A program made the position numbers and the translations under genes. A model generated the notes under the pieces. The model was not told the DNA's origin and made no database searches. It worked only from the letters and a program-made list of their open reading frames with translations. Below are positions 1-8,923 of a DNA stretch of 64,000 bases, in pieces. The DNA is from Acidimicrobiales bacterium (GTDB lineage Bacteria > Actinomycetota > Acidimicrobiia > Acidimicrobiales > CADCSY01), in assembly GCA_035512495.1 (NCBI GenBank), contig DATKDW010000093.1, positions 1 through 64,000 on the forward strand, written 5' to 3'. Within the stretch, counting starts at the first letter, position 1, and each line of letters begins with the position of its first letter.

Positions 1-518
1 CGATCCCGGCGGTAGGCGAAGGCCGGCGGCTCGTCGGGTGGTTGGCACATCCCGTGGCGTCGGAAGCCGGCCTTCTCCAGGGCTCGCCACGATCGTCGGT
101 TCTCCTGGGCCGGCGTTGCCACGCAGGTGCGGGCGTCGGGCGTCAGCTCGAGGACGAGGTCGGCGAAGCGGGCCAGGACCAGGGCGCCGAGGCCGCGCCC
201 GGCCACCACCTCCGACAGCAGGTAGTCGATGCCGACCGCACCGGGGATCTCCACAGCCTCGTCGTGGGCGCGGTGGTCCAGGTGGCGGTAGTGCTGGGCC
301 AGGCCGACGGCGTTGTCGTCGACCTCCACGATCCACATCGTCGTGGTGGGGTCTCGGCCATCGACCCTGGGCCCGTACTTCTCCTCGATCCCCTCCGGTG
401 AGGCGTCGGGATTCCACCACCGTGCCACCTCCGCCTCACGGAACCACTGGGCCAGCGTCACGAAGTCCGACCGTCGCAACGGCCGAAACCCGATGGCGTG
501 CGCCTGGTCGGTCACCAT
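1..518 (-). CDS. GNAT acetyltransferase, AAC(6')-like (3' end cut by window)
   Basis: The reading frame runs off the left edge, so only the first 172 codons are visible. It begins IGFRPLRRSDF after a short leader. The acetyl-CoA loop GRGLGA is at residues 107-112, followed by AQENRRSWRALEKAGF, the usual N-x-x-S-x-x-x-L-E-K-x-G-F strand-helix of the GNAT fold. The WW near residue 34 and the overall spacing resemble aminoglycoside 6'-N-acetyltransferases, but substrate cannot be read from this. I chose the ATG at 518 because the conserved fold starts just inside it. The frame stays open upstream to GTG codons near 560, so a longer N-terminus is possible. It lies 88 bases downstream of another GNAT gene on the same strand and may be the last gene of that unit. 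Confidence 0.75.
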   Translation of the reverse strand, partial: MVTDQAHAIGFRPLRRSDFVTLAQWFREAEVARWWNPDASPEGIEEKYGPRVDGRDPTTTMWIVEVDDNAVGLAQHYRHLDHRAHDEAVEIPGAVGIDYLLSEVVAGRGLGALVLARFADLVLELTPDARTCVATPAQENRRSWRALEKAGFRRHGMCQPPDEPPAFAYRRD

Positions 519-606
519 CGCCGTCGCTCGCTGGTAGCAGCCTCGGGGGAGCTCGACCACCCGACCAGTCTCGCCGATCACCGAGGTGTGCACCGCGCTT
601 CACGCC

Positions 607-1197
607 TCATCGCACCCAGGTGTCGAGGAGCTCCTTGCCACGCTCCTGCCACTCCTCGACGGTGATGGCGTAGCGCACGTGGTCCTCCCACACCCCGTTG
701 ATCTCCAGGTAGCGCACCGCCACCCCCTCGTCGCGGAAGCCGAGCTTCTCGACCACCCGGCGGCTGGGCAGGTTGCGGGGGATGATGGCGATCTGGAGCC
801 GGTGGAGGCCGAGGTCGTCGAAGGCGTGGCGGGCGACCACCACCACCGCCTCGGGCACGTAGCCGAGGCCGGCCAGCTCCTCGTCGACCCAGTAGCCGAC
901 GTAGGCGCTCTGGAACGGCCCGCGCTGGACGCCGTTGACGTTGATCTCCCCCGCCAGGCGGCCATCGACGAAGATGCCGAACCCGTAGCCGGTGCCGAGC
1001 TGACGCTCCCGGTCGCGGGCACGGCACCGGGCGGCGAACGCCGAACGGCTGTCGATGATGTCGGCCGCCCCGGGTGGGCGGCGCGGCTCCCATCGCACCA
1101 GCCAGCCGGCGTTGCGCCGGCGGACCTCCTGCCACTGTGAGAAGTCGCCGACGGTGAACGGGCGCAGCACGACCCGCCGGCCCCGGAGGGCCGTCAT
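607..1197 (-). CDS. GNAT acetyltransferase, RimJ/RimL type
   Basis: This 196-residue protein has the full RimJ pattern: VVLRPFTVGDF at the N-terminus, YWVDEELAGLGYVPEAV in the acetyl-CoA binding region, then LHRLQIAIIPRNLPSRRVVEKLGF. The family transfers acetyl groups to protein N-termini (ribosomal protein S5 or L12 in the type members) or to small amines. The actual substrate here is unknown. Its ATG at 1197 overlaps the TGA of the acyl-CoA synthetase gene in an ATGA, so the two are translationally coupled. Length is normal for the family. The family call is firm and the function loose. Confidence 0.85.
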   Translation of the reverse strand: MTALRGRRVVLRPFTVGDFSQWQEVRRRNAGWLVRWEPRRPPGAADIIDSRSAFAARCRARDRERQLGTGYGFGIFVDGRLAGEINVNGVQRGPFQSAYVGYWVDEELAGLGYVPEAVVVVARHAFDDLGLHRLQIAIIPRNLPSRRVVEKLGFRDEGVAVRYLEINGVWEDHVRYAITVEEWQERGKELLDTWVR

Positions 1198-3095
1198 CGC
1201 GCCGCCCGAACGGCGTCGAGGGTGCCGGGGTCCTCGAGCGCCGACAGGTCGCCGGGGTCAGTCCCGGCGGCCACGGCGCGGATGGCTCGGCGGAGGACCT
1301 TGGCGTTGCGGGTCTTCGGCAGGGCGGTCGTGAACCTGACCGCAGCCGGCCGGAAGGACCCACCAAGGCTGGTGGCGACCAGCTCGCTCAGCTCGTCCCG
1401 CAGGGTGTCGTCGAGCACCGCGCCCTGGGCCGGGACGACGAAGCACCACAGCACCTGGCCCTTCACGTCGTCGGGCATGCCCACGGCCGCCGCCTCCACC
1501 ACCGCCGGGTGGGAGACCAGCACCGACTCTGCCTCGGCCGGGCCCAAGCGCTTGCCTGCCACCTTGATCGTGTCGTCGCTTCGGCCGTGCAGGTACCACT
1601 GGCCATCCGCCCCCACCGAGGCGAAGTCGCCGTGCCACCACCAGCCCGGGTAGCGCGACCAGTAGGTCTCGAGGTAGCGCTCGGGGTCGCCGTGGAGGCC
1701 GCGCGTCATGCCCGGCCACGGCGCCGTGCAGACCAGCTCGCCGACCTCACCCCGCACCGGTGTCCCGTCGTCGTCGACGACATCGACCGCCATGCCGAGG
1801 GCCGGGCCGCCGAGCGACATCGGGCCGATGGGCGCCACCGGGTGCGGCGACAGGAAGCACGCACCCACCTCGGTGCCGCCGGAGAGGTTGATGACGGGGC
1901 AGCGACCACCGCCCACCACCTCGGCGTACCAGCGCCAGGGGCCCTCGTTCCAGGGCTCCCCCGTGGAGGCCAGCACCCGCAGGTGGGAGAGGTCGGCGGC
2001 CCGCACGGGCTCGTCGCCGTGGGGCATCAGCGCCCGCACCAGGGTGGGGCTGATCCCGAGGATGGTGACCTCGTGGCGCCCGAGGAACGACCAAAGCCGG
2101 TCGGGCCCGGGGAAGTCGGGGGCACCCTCGAAGAGCGCCAGGGTGGCGCCGTTGGCCAGGGCGCCGGTGACCTCCCAGGGGCCCATGATCCAGCCCATGT
2201 CGGTGAACCAGAACAAGGTGTCGTCCGGTCGGCAGTCGACCTGGAAGGCGGCCTCGGCGGCCACCTTGACGGTCCAGCCCCCGTGGACGTGGACCGACCC
2301 CTTCGGGCGGCCGGTGGTGCCCGAGGTGTAGGCGATGAAGAGCCGGTGCTCCGAGTCGACGGGCCGGGTGGGGAAGGGCTCGTCGGCCGCGCCGGGCCAG
2401 GCCACCACCCGGTCTCCGGCGCCGGGGTCGCTGCCGAGGCGGGGGACGACCACCACCGTGCGCAGGTCGGCGAGGCCGGCCGCCGCCTCGTCCGCGGTGG
2501 CCCGCAGCCCGACCTGGCGACCGCGCCGCCAGAAGCCGTCGGCGGTGACGAGCGCCACGGCCCCGGCGTCCTCGAGGCGCAGGCGCACGGCGTCGGCGCC
2601 GTAGCCGCTGAAGAGCGGGAGGAAGACGGCGCCGAGCTTGGCCACACCCAACACGGCAGCAACCGTCTCGGGCACCATCGGCATGAGGATCCCGACCGCG
2701 TCGCCCTCCCCCACCCCCCGCCCGGCGAGCAGCGCCGCCAGCCCGTCGGCCTCCTGGCGCAGCCGTCGCCACGTCCACTCGACCCGCGCGCCGTCCTCGC
2801 CCTCCCACGTGATCGCCCGCCGGTCGGGGGAGGCGGCGGCGTGGCGGTCGAGGCAGACCTCGGCCAGGTTCAGCCGGCCGCCGGTGAACCAGCGGGCCCA
2901 CTCGATGCCGTCACTGGTGTCGACGACGGCCTCGTAGGGCGTCGAGAACGGGACATCGAGGGCATCGATGGCCGCCGCCCAGAACCACGCCGGGTCGGCG
3001 ATGGAACGGGCGATCAGGGCGTCGAGGTCGGCGATGCCGTGGTCGGCCATGAACCGGCCGACGTTGGTGGTCGCCGCCGCCGCCGGATCGGGCAC
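1194..3095 (-). CDS. AMP-binding acyl-CoA synthetase (acetyl-CoA synthetase-like)
   Basis: The enzyme activates a carboxylic acid with ATP to an acyl-adenylate and passes it to CoA. The adenylation P-loop YTSGTTGRPKG is at residues 256-266. STGEPWNEGPW, the hinge segment HGRSDDTIKVAGKRLG and a C-terminal LPKTRNAKVLRR, which supplies the catalytic lysine, follow in order. The 633-residue length and the N-terminal NVGRFMADHG segment resemble acetyl- or acetoacetyl-CoA synthetases more than long-chain ligases. The GTG at 3095 is the only in-frame start nearby, but the preceding in-frame codons read DGTW before VPDP. This looks like normal family N-terminus, so the real start may be a non-canonical codon further upstream. 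It follows the aminotransferase gene by 40 bases and overlaps the next GNAT gene by 4. Confidence 0.85.
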   Translation of the reverse strand: MPDPAAAATTNVGRFMADHGIADLDALIARSIADPAWFWAAAIDALDVPFSTPYEAVVDTSDGIEWARWFTGGRLNLAEVCLDRHAAASPDRRAITWEGEDGARVEWTWRRLRQEADGLAALLAGRGVGEGDAVGILMPMVPETVAAVLGVAKLGAVFLPLFSGYGADAVRLRLEDAGAVALVTADGFWRRGRQVGLRATADEAAAGLADLRTVVVVPRLGSDPGAGDRVVAWPGAADEPFPTRPVDSEHRLFIAYTSGTTGRPKGSVHVHGGWTVKVAAEAAFQVDCRPDDTLFWFTDMGWIMGPWEVTGALANGATLALFEGAPDFPGPDRLWSFLGRHEVTILGISPTLVRALMPHGDEPVRAADLSHLRVLASTGEPWNEGPWRWYAEVVGGGRCPVINLSGGTEVGACFLSPHPVAPIGPMSLGGPALGMAVDVVDDDGTPVRGEVGELVCTAPWPGMTRGLHGDPERYLETYWSRYPGWWWHGDFASVGADGQWYLHGRSDDTIKVAGKRLGPAEAESVLVSHPAVVEAAAVGMPDDVKGQVLWCFVVPAQGAVLDDTLRDELSELVATSLGGSFRPAAVRFTTALPKTRNAKVLRRAIRAVAAGTDPGDLSALEDPGTLDAVRAAR

Positions 3096-3135
3096 CCAGG
3101 TCCCGTCGGGCAGCGACGAGCCGAGCGCCCGGCGG

Positions 3136-4230
3136 TCAGCGATCGAGCACCTCCTCGAGCGCGGCGAGGAGGAGGTGGACGTTGCGCGGCCGGGCGGTGT
3201 GGCCCATGGTGCCCACCCGCCAGACGCGACCGGCGAAGTCGCCGAGGCCGCCGCCGACCTCGATCCCGTGGCGCTCGAGCAGCGTCCGCCGGGCGCCCGC
3301 CTCGTCGATGCCGTCGGGCACCCAGACGGTGGTCAGCTGCGGTAGGCGGTGGCCGTCGGCGGCGAAGAGCTCGAAGCCCAGCTTCACCAGACCGTCCTGG
3401 AGAAGCCGGCCGCACTCGGCGTGACGGTGGTGGGCATCGTCGAGCCCTTCGCTCAGCACCGCGCCGAGCCCGGCGTGGAGGGCGTAGACCATGGTGATCG
3501 GTGCGGTGTGGTGGTAGGTGCGGGCGCCCGTGGCCGAGCCGGTGTAGCGCCCCAGCAGGTTGAGGTCGAGGTACCACGACTGCGGTCGCTCCACGATGCG
3601 CTCGCGGGCGCGATCGCTGACGGTGAGCGGGGCCAGGCCCGGGGGCACGCCGAGGCACTTCTGGGTGCCGCTGTAGGCGATGTCGATGCCCCACGCGTCG
3701 ACCTCGAGCGGGATCCCGCCGAGGGAGGTGACGCAGTCGACCAGGAGGAGGGCGTCCCCCTTGCCCTCGCCCAAGGGGGCGATGTCGGAGCGCACCCCGG
3801 TGGACGTCTCGGCATGCACCACGGCGATCACCGACGGCGAGGGGTGGGCGGCGAGGAGCCGGTCGGGGTCGATGGGCTGCCCCCACTCGGCGTCGACCCG
3901 CACGACCTCCGCGCCGCAGCGCTCGGCCACCTCGCACATGCGCTGGCCGAACACGCCGTTGACGCCGACGACCACCACGTCGCCCGGGCGCACCACGTTG
4001 ACGAACGCCGCCTCCATGCCCGCCGAGCCGGTGCCGCTGATGGGGAGGGTGAGGGGGTTCTCGGTCCGGAAGACCCGCCGCAGGCGCTCGCACGTCTCGT
4101 CGAGGAGCGCCACGAACTCGGGGTCGAGGTGACCGAGCATCGGGCGGGCGAGGGCCTCGGCGACCTCCGGGTACGGGTTGCAGGGGCCTGGCCCCATGAG
4201 GATCCGGTCGCTGCGAGGCACGAGCCGCAT
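3136..4230 (-). CDS. Alanine/serine-glyoxylate aminotransferase family protein
   Basis: This is a 364-residue class V PLP aminotransferase. It starts with [13 protein letters not shown], the family's typical opening. The PLP-binding aspartate is in [12 protein letters not shown] (D165) and the Schiff-base lysine is K191 in [21 protein letters not shown] and the C-terminal [12 protein letters not shown] are also typical. Such enzymes move the amino group of alanine or serine to glyoxylate or pyruvate, linking glyoxylate, glycine and serine metabolism. An open frame continues far upstream, but homology starts at the ATG at 4230, so I used that. It is the first gene of the minus-strand unit with the acyl-CoA synthetase, and a divergent gene starts 159 bases away. 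Confidence 0.88.
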   Translation of the reverse strand: MRLVPRSDRILMGPGPCNPYPEVAEALARPMLGHLDPEFVALLDETCERLRRVFRTENPLTLPISGTGSAGMEAAFVNVVRPGDVVVVGVNGVFGQRMCEVAERCGAEVVRVDAEWGQPIDPDRLLAAHPSPSVIAVVHAETSTGVRSDIAPLGEGKGDALLLVDCVTSLGGIPLEVDAWGIDIAYSGTQKCLGVPPGLAPLTVSDRARERIVERPQSWYLDLNLLGRYTGSATGARTYHHTAPITMVYALHAGLGAVLSEGLDDAHHRHAECGRLLQDGLVKLGFELFAADGHRLPQLTTVWVPDGIDEAGARRTLLERHGIEVGGGLGDFAGRVWRVGTMGHTARPRNVHLLLAALEEVLDR

Positions 4231-4389
4231 GGTAGCGACGCCCCGATCGCGGCGACGCCGAGAGCAGGCGGGCACGTCGCTGCGTCCTCGCGTCGCGCCG
4301 GACCCCTTGCCCGCGTGACGAGCTCGGACTTCACTGGAGCTGATCGGACGTTGGGTCGTCCCCTGTGCTGCTCCACCAGGGAGACGACG

Positions 4390-5280
4390 ATGTCCGATGC
4401 ACCCGCTCCGCCATCCGCGCTTGCCGCGCTGGCGATGACCCTCGACGACGAAGCCGCCACGGGAGGGATCGGCCCCCCGCCGCTGCTCGTGCGGGCAGAG
4501 GGACCGGTCGGCGACCACGAGCTGGCGGTCCGACCGCTCGAGGCCCACCCCGGGGAGCTCCTCCTCGGCTTCGCCGCGCCGCCGACGTGGACGATCCTCG
4601 GGGTGGTGGTGGAAGGCTGGGCTGCCTCCGTCGACACCCGGCCGGGCGGGCTCGCCGGCTGCCGACCCTCCCTGGCCCCAGACCGGCGCCGGGTGCGCAC
4701 CACCCACCTCGTGGCCAGCGACGGCACCGAAGCTGGCGTCGTCTCGGTGGTGGGAGATGAGCCAGTGGTCGTGGGCGCCGCCGAGGGCCTCGTACCCGAC
4801 GTGCTCCGCCGCTGCTTCGGGCTCGCCACCCCGACACCAGAGGTCAGCGTGGCCGCCCACTTCTCCGTTCACTGGCTGGCCCAGGTGCGCCACCACCTGC
4901 TGGTCCAACATGGGCGGGCGACCTGGGGGGCACTCCAGCGACTCCACCCCGCGGTGCAGCTGCTGCAGACCGACCCGAAGCATCGTCATGCCGACCTGTC
5001 GTCAGCGGCGCAGGCGCTCCACACCGTGTGCCCGTGGGACAAGCTGCGCTGGTTGGTGATCGAGCGCAGCTGGCTCGGCACCGGTGTGGACCCCACCGTC
5101 GCCGCATGGATGGACGAGGGTGCCTTCGCCCGCCACGTCCTCACCTCCCAACCATCGGTGGGCGACGTGGCGACGGAGGTCATGCCCATGCTCTCGCCGT
5201 CGCTGGCGAGGCGGGTGCGAGCCGCACTGCGCTCGTGGGAGGTGCTCCCCGCAGCGCGCCAAGCTGGCGATGCGGCGTAG
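4390..5280 (+). CDS. Conserved hypothetical protein
   Basis: I do not recognise this 296-residue protein. The ATG at 4390 is supported by a clear ribosome-binding site (AGGGAG) 6-11 bases upstream, although the frame is open further back. No signal peptide or membrane segment is visible. The first half is rich in Ala, Pro and Val with a repeated beta-strand look (LAVRPLEAHPGELLLGF, WTILGVVVEGWA). The second half is helical and rich in Trp, His and Arg (HFSVHWLAQVRHHLL, WDKLRWLVIERSWLG). It ends 12 bases before the convergent Ppx gene with no obvious terminator. It resembles the uncharacterised cytosolic proteins common in actinobacteria, and no function is proposed. Confidence 0.7.
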   Translation: MSDAPAPPSALAALAMTLDDEAATGGIGPPPLLVRAEGPVGDHELAVRPLEAHPGELLLGFAAPPTWTILGVVVEGWAASVDTRPGGLAGCRPSLAPDRRRVRTTHLVASDGTEAGVVSVVGDEPVVVGAAEGLVPDVLRRCFGLATPTPEVSVAAHFSVHWLAQVRHHLLVQHGRATWGALQRLHPAVQLLQTDPKHRHADLSSAAQALHTVCPWDKLRWLVIERSWLGTGVDPTVAAWMDEGAFARHVLTSQPSVGDVATEVMPMLSPSLARRVRAALRSWEVLPAARQAGDAA

Positions 5281-5292
5281 CGTCGCGCCCGT

Positions 5293-6219
5293 CTACCGGT
5301 CGAGCAGCGACATGGCGAGGCCGTCGAGGATGTCGGCCTCCGACACCAGGCACTCGTCGAGGCCGAAGTAGCGCATGATCCCGACGAGGACGCAGCAGCC
5401 ACCGACGATGACGTCGGCGCGCTCCTCCTCGAGGCCCGGGTTGTGGACGCGGTCGGCCCTCGCTTCGGTGGCAAGGGTACGGAACACGTCCTCGGCGGCG
5501 GCCCGGGTGAGCCGGAAGTGGTGGATGCGCTCGCGGTCGTAGGCGTGCAGCCCGATCTCCACCGCCGCCACCGTCGACACCGTCCCCGCCAGCCCGACCA
5601 TGGTCGTGGCCGCCTTCGTCGCCGGCACCTCCCGCACGACATCGTCGAGGTGGGCCTCCACGATCGAGAGCGCGGCGCTCAGCTCCTCGGGCGCCGGCGG
5701 GTCGCCATGCAGGAAGCGCTCCGTCAGGCGGACGCAGCCCATGTCGACCGAGAGGGCGCCCTCGACCTCGTCGGCGCCGACCGCGAACTCGGTGGAGCCG
5801 CCCCCGATGTCGACCACGAGGTAGGGCCCGCCCCGCCCGTCGAGCTCGGCGGTGGCACCGGCGAAGGAGAGACGAGCCTCGTCACCCCCGCTGAGGAGCT
5901 CCGGGCGGGCACCCACGGCCTCCTCGGCCGGACCGAAGAAGTCGTCGCGGTTGGTGGCGTCGCGCGCTGCCGAGGTGGCCGTCATCCGCACCCGGCTGAC
6001 CTCCAGGTCCTCCATGACGCCCCGGTAGCGGCGGAGGGTGACCAGGGTCCGTTCGACGGCGTCGGGCGCCAGACGACCGGTGGCGTCGACGCCGGCACCG
6101 AGTCGGGTGACGGTCATCAGTCGCTCGAGGGTCACCAGGCGTCCGTCGTCACCGGACCGCCCGACGAGCAGGCGCGTGGAGTTGGTCCCGCAGTCGATGG
6201 CGGCCACCACCTCGCTCAC
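5293..6219 (-). CDS. ppx: Ppx/GppA exopolyphosphatase family protein
   Basis: This 308-residue protein has the ASKHA-fold phosphatase signature. AAIDCGTNSTRLLV forms the N-terminal phosphate loop, DIGGGSTE lies near residue 140, and GLAGTVSTVAA follows. Members hydrolyse inorganic polyphosphate or pppGpp in the cytoplasm. The GTG at 6219 was chosen because conserved sequence begins at once (SEVVAAIDCG) and because it overlaps the TGA of the DUF501 gene in a GTGA, showing coupling. The length fits short, two-domain actinobacterial members that lack the C-terminal HD-like domain. DUF501 directly upstream of Ppx is a common actinobacterial pairing. Elsewhere the pair usually sits beside eno and ftsB, which here lie 14 kb away. 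Confidence 0.9.
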   Translation of the reverse strand: MSEVVAAIDCGTNSTRLLVGRSGDDGRLVTLERLMTVTRLGAGVDATGRLAPDAVERTLVTLRRYRGVMEDLEVSRVRMTATSAARDATNRDDFFGPAEEAVGARPELLSGGDEARLSFAGATAELDGRGGPYLVVDIGGGSTEFAVGADEVEGALSVDMGCVRLTERFLHGDPPAPEELSAALSIVEAHLDDVVREVPATKAATTMVGLAGTVSTVAAVEIGLHAYDRERIHHFRLTRAAAEDVFRTLATEARADRVHNPGLEEERADVIVGGCCVLVGIMRYFGLDECLVSEADILDGLAMSLLDR

Positions 6220-6671
6220 CGGTCGTCCTCCGGGGTCGCCAGCTGCTCGGCTACCCACCGGCCCACGGGGTCGTCACCGCCGGCCAGGTGCCAGGCGTAG
6301 TGGGCGTGGAGGCACTTCACGCCCTGTCGGGTACCGCCGACGCCGCCGGAGGGCCGGGGGCCACGGTGGGCGTCGGGGAGGGCGGCGTCGCGCTCCGCGG
6401 CGTAGCGACGGTGGGCGTCGGCCAGCTCGTCGGGGTCGACGGCGGCCTCGGCTCGGCGAACACCGCCGGCCGCCTCGAGCCGGCCGACCTCGGCCCGCGC
6501 GCGCTCCCCCACCAGCCAGAACCGGGTGGGCATCGGGGTGCCGTCGTCGAGCAGCGGAGCGTTGCGGATCACCAGCGGCCCGCCGGCGGTGTCGCGCACG
6601 ACCACATCGAAGCGACCTCGGGGCACCCGACCGAGCAGCTCGACGACGGCTGCCTGATCGTCGTGGGTCAC
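6216..6671 (-). CDS. DUF501 domain protein
   Basis: This is a 151-residue protein of the DUF501 family. GRVPRGRFDVVVRD opens the domain, TRFWLVGERARAEVGRLEAAGG forms the middle, and GVKCLHAHYAWHLAGGDDPVGRW closes it. The conserved Cys-His-His cluster in KCLHAHYA suggests a metal site or nucleophile, but no activity is established. I chose the GTG at 6671, which overlaps the TGA of the CoxG gene in a GTGA, rather than the GTG at 6695, which would add eight residues. It is coupled to Ppx on one side and CoxG on the other, so one transcript may link the cox accessory genes to this pair. Confidence 0.85.
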   Translation of the reverse strand: MTHDDQAAVVELLGRVPRGRFDVVVRDTAGGPLVIRNAPLLDDGTPMPTRFWLVGERARAEVGRLEAAGGVRRAEAAVDPDELADAHRRYAAERDAALPDAHRGPRPSGGVGGTRQGVKCLHAHYAWHLAGGDDPVGRWVAEQLATPEDDR

Positions 6672-7384
6672 CTGCGACGGCGCCGCAGCAACCACAGGAT
6701 CACGACGAACACCCCGATGATCGGCGCCACCCGCTTGGCCACCGAGGAGCCGGCGGTGCCGAGGAGGTCGACGGCGGCCACCTCGCGGGGCACGATCGTG
6801 CGGATGCCCTCCGAATCCGGCGAGGCCGGCGCGGCCGCCCCGTTGCCGGCGGCGCCACCGTCAGCGCCCGGTGCCGCGGCGGAGGCCGACGGCAGGGCGT
6901 CGATCGCCGTCGCCGGGCCGTCGGCCGGGTTCCCGCCGCTGCCGGCGAGGACGTCGGTCTCGAGGCAGTCGACGAACTGCCCGATGAGCTTGGAGCTCAC
7001 GTCGGCGAGCACCCCCCGACCGAACTGGGCGACCTTCCCGGTGACGGTCAGGTCGGTGACCACGGTGACCGCGGTGCTGTTCCCGTCGGCGGTCAGGGTG
7101 GCGGTGACGGTCGCCGAGGCGTTGCCCTGCCCGCGGGTGTCACGCCCGCTGGCCTCGAGCACCGCGCGGTGGCCGGCCTCGTCCTTCTCCACGAAGCGGG
7201 CGGTGCCCTTGTACTGGGCGGTGATGGGACCGACCTTGACCTTCACGTTGCCGCGGTACTCGTCGCCCTCGACCTCGGTCAGCTGGGCACCGGGCATGCA
7301 GGGCGCGATGCGCTCGACGTCGGTGAGCACCGCCCACGCTTCGTCGACCGGGACGTTCACCCTGAAGTCGTTGGTCAGCTCCAT
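6668..7384 (-). CDS. coxG: CoxG / SRPBCC family protein with C-terminal membrane anchor
   Basis: This 238-residue protein begins MELTNDFRVNVPVDEAWAVLTDVERIAPCMPGA, the hallmark of the CO dehydrogenase subunit G family of START-like proteins. The SRPBCC domain occupies residues 1-150. A low-complexity Ala/Gly/Pro linker follows, then a single membrane helix (APIIGVFVVILWLL) ending in five arginines. In Oligotropha, CoxG helps attach CO dehydrogenase to the inner face of the cytoplasmic membrane, and the anchor here fits that role. The ATG at 7384 was chosen by homology. It overlaps the end of the MocA-like gene by 10 bases, and its stop is coupled to DUF501. Confidence 0.9.
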   Translation of the reverse strand: MELTNDFRVNVPVDEAWAVLTDVERIAPCMPGAQLTEVEGDEYRGNVKVKVGPITAQYKGTARFVEKDEAGHRAVLEASGRDTRGQGNASATVTATLTADGNSTAVTVVTDLTVTGKVAQFGRGVLADVSSKLIGQFVDCLETDVLAGSGGNPADGPATAIDALPSASAAAPGADGGAAGNGAAAPASPDSEGIRTIVPREVAAVDLLGTAGSSVAKRVAPIIGVFVVILWLLRRRRR

Positions 7385-7935
7385 CGCTCGAGATCCTCCG
7401 TGGTGTCGATGTCGTGCGGCTCGCCTTCGCACGCTACTTCGACGACGAGATCGGGCCGCCTCCGCATGAGCGAGCGGGCTCCCTCGTCGCCCGCCGTCGG
7501 CAGCGCGTCCCAGACCTCCGAGGCCAGGCGGACCGGGTTGCGGCGCCGCCCGTCGTAGGTCGCCACCGCCACCGGCGCCGCGGTGGTGGCGGCCACCGCG
7601 GCCCATGCTGACGCGGGCACCCCCGGCTGGTCGCCGAGGCCCACCACGGCGGCGTCGTGGCCGTGACGGCGAGCCCACGCCAGGCCCACCTGCAGCGAGG
7701 TGGCCTGGCCCTCGGCCCACCGCTCGTTGGCGACGACGTCGACGTCGAGTCCGGTGAGGGCGGGCGCCAGGTCCACCGCGCCCTGGACCACCACCACCGG
7801 GAGGCCGGCCCCGGCCGCGTGCTCCACCGCCCGCCTGACCACCGTCCGGTCCCCCAGCGGCGCCAGGAGCTTGTGCCCACCGCCCACGAAGCGGGAGCCG
7901 CCACCCGCGGCAAGCACCACCGCGCAGGCGGTCAC
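7375..7935 (-). CDS. MobA/MocA-like NTP transferase
   Basis: This 186-residue protein is a nucleotidyltransferase of the MocA/MobA type. The signature VLAAGGGSRFVGGGHKLLAPL is split over residues 7-27, and VVGLGDQPGVP carries the metal-binding aspartate. RRRNPVRLASEVWD and HDIDTTEDLERW complete the fold. MocA adds CMP to the molybdenum cofactor for xanthine dehydrogenase-type enzymes, which fits its place between xdhC and coxG. The start is a GTG at 7935. It lies 52 bases after xdhC on the same strand. The alternative MobA (GMP) specificity cannot be excluded from sequence. Confidence 0.87.
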   Translation of the reverse strand: MTACAVVLAAGGGSRFVGGGHKLLAPLGDRTVVRRAVEHAAGAGLPVVVVQGAVDLAPALTGLDVDVVANERWAEGQATSLQVGLAWARRHGHDAAVVGLGDQPGVPASAWAAVAATTAAPVAVATYDGRRRNPVRLASEVWDALPTAGDEGARSLMRRRPDLVVEVACEGEPHDIDTTEDLERWS

Positions 7936-7987
7936 CAGTGCTCGGGTGGAGACGACCGGCGGGATGCCGGGTCGGGCGCCGGTCCGG

Positions 7988-8782
7988 TCATCGTCGGGGC
8001 ACCGTGGTGTGGATTGGCCCGTCGGCGTCGCGGAGCGACGGCGCCCGGTGGCCGGTCCGGGTAGCGATGATCTCGGCGCAGATGGAGATGGCCGTCTCCT
8101 CCGGTGTGCGGGCCCCGAGGTCGAGGCCGATGGGCGCCATCAGCCTGGCCATCCCAGCCTCGTCGACGCCCTCCTCGCGCAGCCGGGCCGCCCGCTCGGC
8201 CGACGTCCGCCGCGAACCCATGGCACCGATGTAGCCGACGTCGGTGCGCAGGGCGGTGACGATGGCGGGCACGTCGAACTTGGCGTCGTGGGTCAGCACG
8301 CAGACAGCATCGCGTGGCCCGAGGCCGGCGCCGACCTCCTCGAGCAGGCGGTGGGGCCAGTCGACCACGACCTCGTCGGCCATCGGGAAGCGCTGCGTGG
8401 TGGCGAAGACCTCCCGGGCGTCGCAGACGGTGACCCGGTAGCCCAGCACCTTGGCCACCCGGACGAGGGCGGAGGTGAAGTCGACCGCCCCGAAGATGAG
8501 CATGCGGGGCGGCGGGGCGAAGCTCTCGATGAACACGGCGACGTCGTCCATGCGGGCCTCGCCCGCCGGGCCGTAGTGGCGGACCCCCGAGCGGCCGGCG
8601 TCGAGCTCGGCCAGCGCGTCGCGTGCCACCACCCTGTCGAGGTCGGGATCGCCCAGCGACCCGAGGGGGTCGGCGTCGGGTGCGAGCAGCACCTTGGCGC
8701 CCACCTCCCGACCCTCCACCACGGTGGCGAGCACCACCGGCCGGTCGCCGGCCACGGCCTCGCGCAGCGCCTCGAAGATCAC
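7988..8782 (-). CDS. xdhC: XdhC/CoxF family molybdenum insertion protein
   Basis: This 264-residue two-domain protein belongs to the XdhC family, which binds sulfurated molybdenum cofactor and delivers it to xanthine dehydrogenase or CO dehydrogenase apoenzymes. The N-terminal domain includes GDRPVVLATVVEGREVGAKV. The C-terminal Rossmann domain has RMLIFGAVDFTSALVR, CVLTHDAKFDVPAIV and the typical GYIGAMGSRRTSAERA. I chose the GTG at 8782 because homology begins there; the frame stays open for another 32 codons. It is transcribed divergently from coxL across a 144-base region full of repeats, which suggests shared control. Confidence 0.9.
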   Translation of the reverse strand: MIFEALREAVAGDRPVVLATVVEGREVGAKVLLAPDADPLGSLGDPDLDRVVARDALAELDAGRSGVRHYGPAGEARMDDVAVFIESFAPPPRMLIFGAVDFTSALVRVAKVLGYRVTVCDAREVFATTQRFPMADEVVVDWPHRLLEEVGAGLGPRDAVCVLTHDAKFDVPAIVTALRTDVGYIGAMGSRRTSAERAARLREEGVDEAGMARLMAPIGLDLGARTPEETAISICAEIIATRTGHRAPSLRDADGPIHTTVPRR

Positions 8783-8823
8783 GGCGCAGATCCTCCCACG
8801 ATCACCCCACCGCCCGCACCGCG

Positions 8824-8923
8824 TGCCGACATGCGCCAGCATGGAGGGTACGTGCGCACGCCGGAGGCGGGCGCACAAAGGGACGCAGCGCCATGCTCAT
8901 GGCCGACATGCGCCAGCATGGAG
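8824..8923. repeat. Two 22-bp direct repeats between xdhC and coxL
   Basis: The sequence starting gccgacatgcgccagcatgg occurs identically at 8824-8845 and 8902-8923, 78 bases apart. Each copy contains the dyad CATGC-GCCA-GCATG. Their placement in the divergent intergenic region suggests binding sites for a dimeric regulator. Confidence 0.7.

Noticed and set aside
38-673. Long plus-strand frames over the first 700 bases
   Set aside because: They are Arg/Pro/Gly-rich shadows of the GNAT genes on the minus strand and show no domain motif.
1509-3497. 662-codon plus-strand frame opposite the acyl-CoA synthetase
   Set aside because: It is antisense to two clearly homologous genes and has low-complexity Gly/Arg/His composition. 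Long antisense frames are expected at this GC content.
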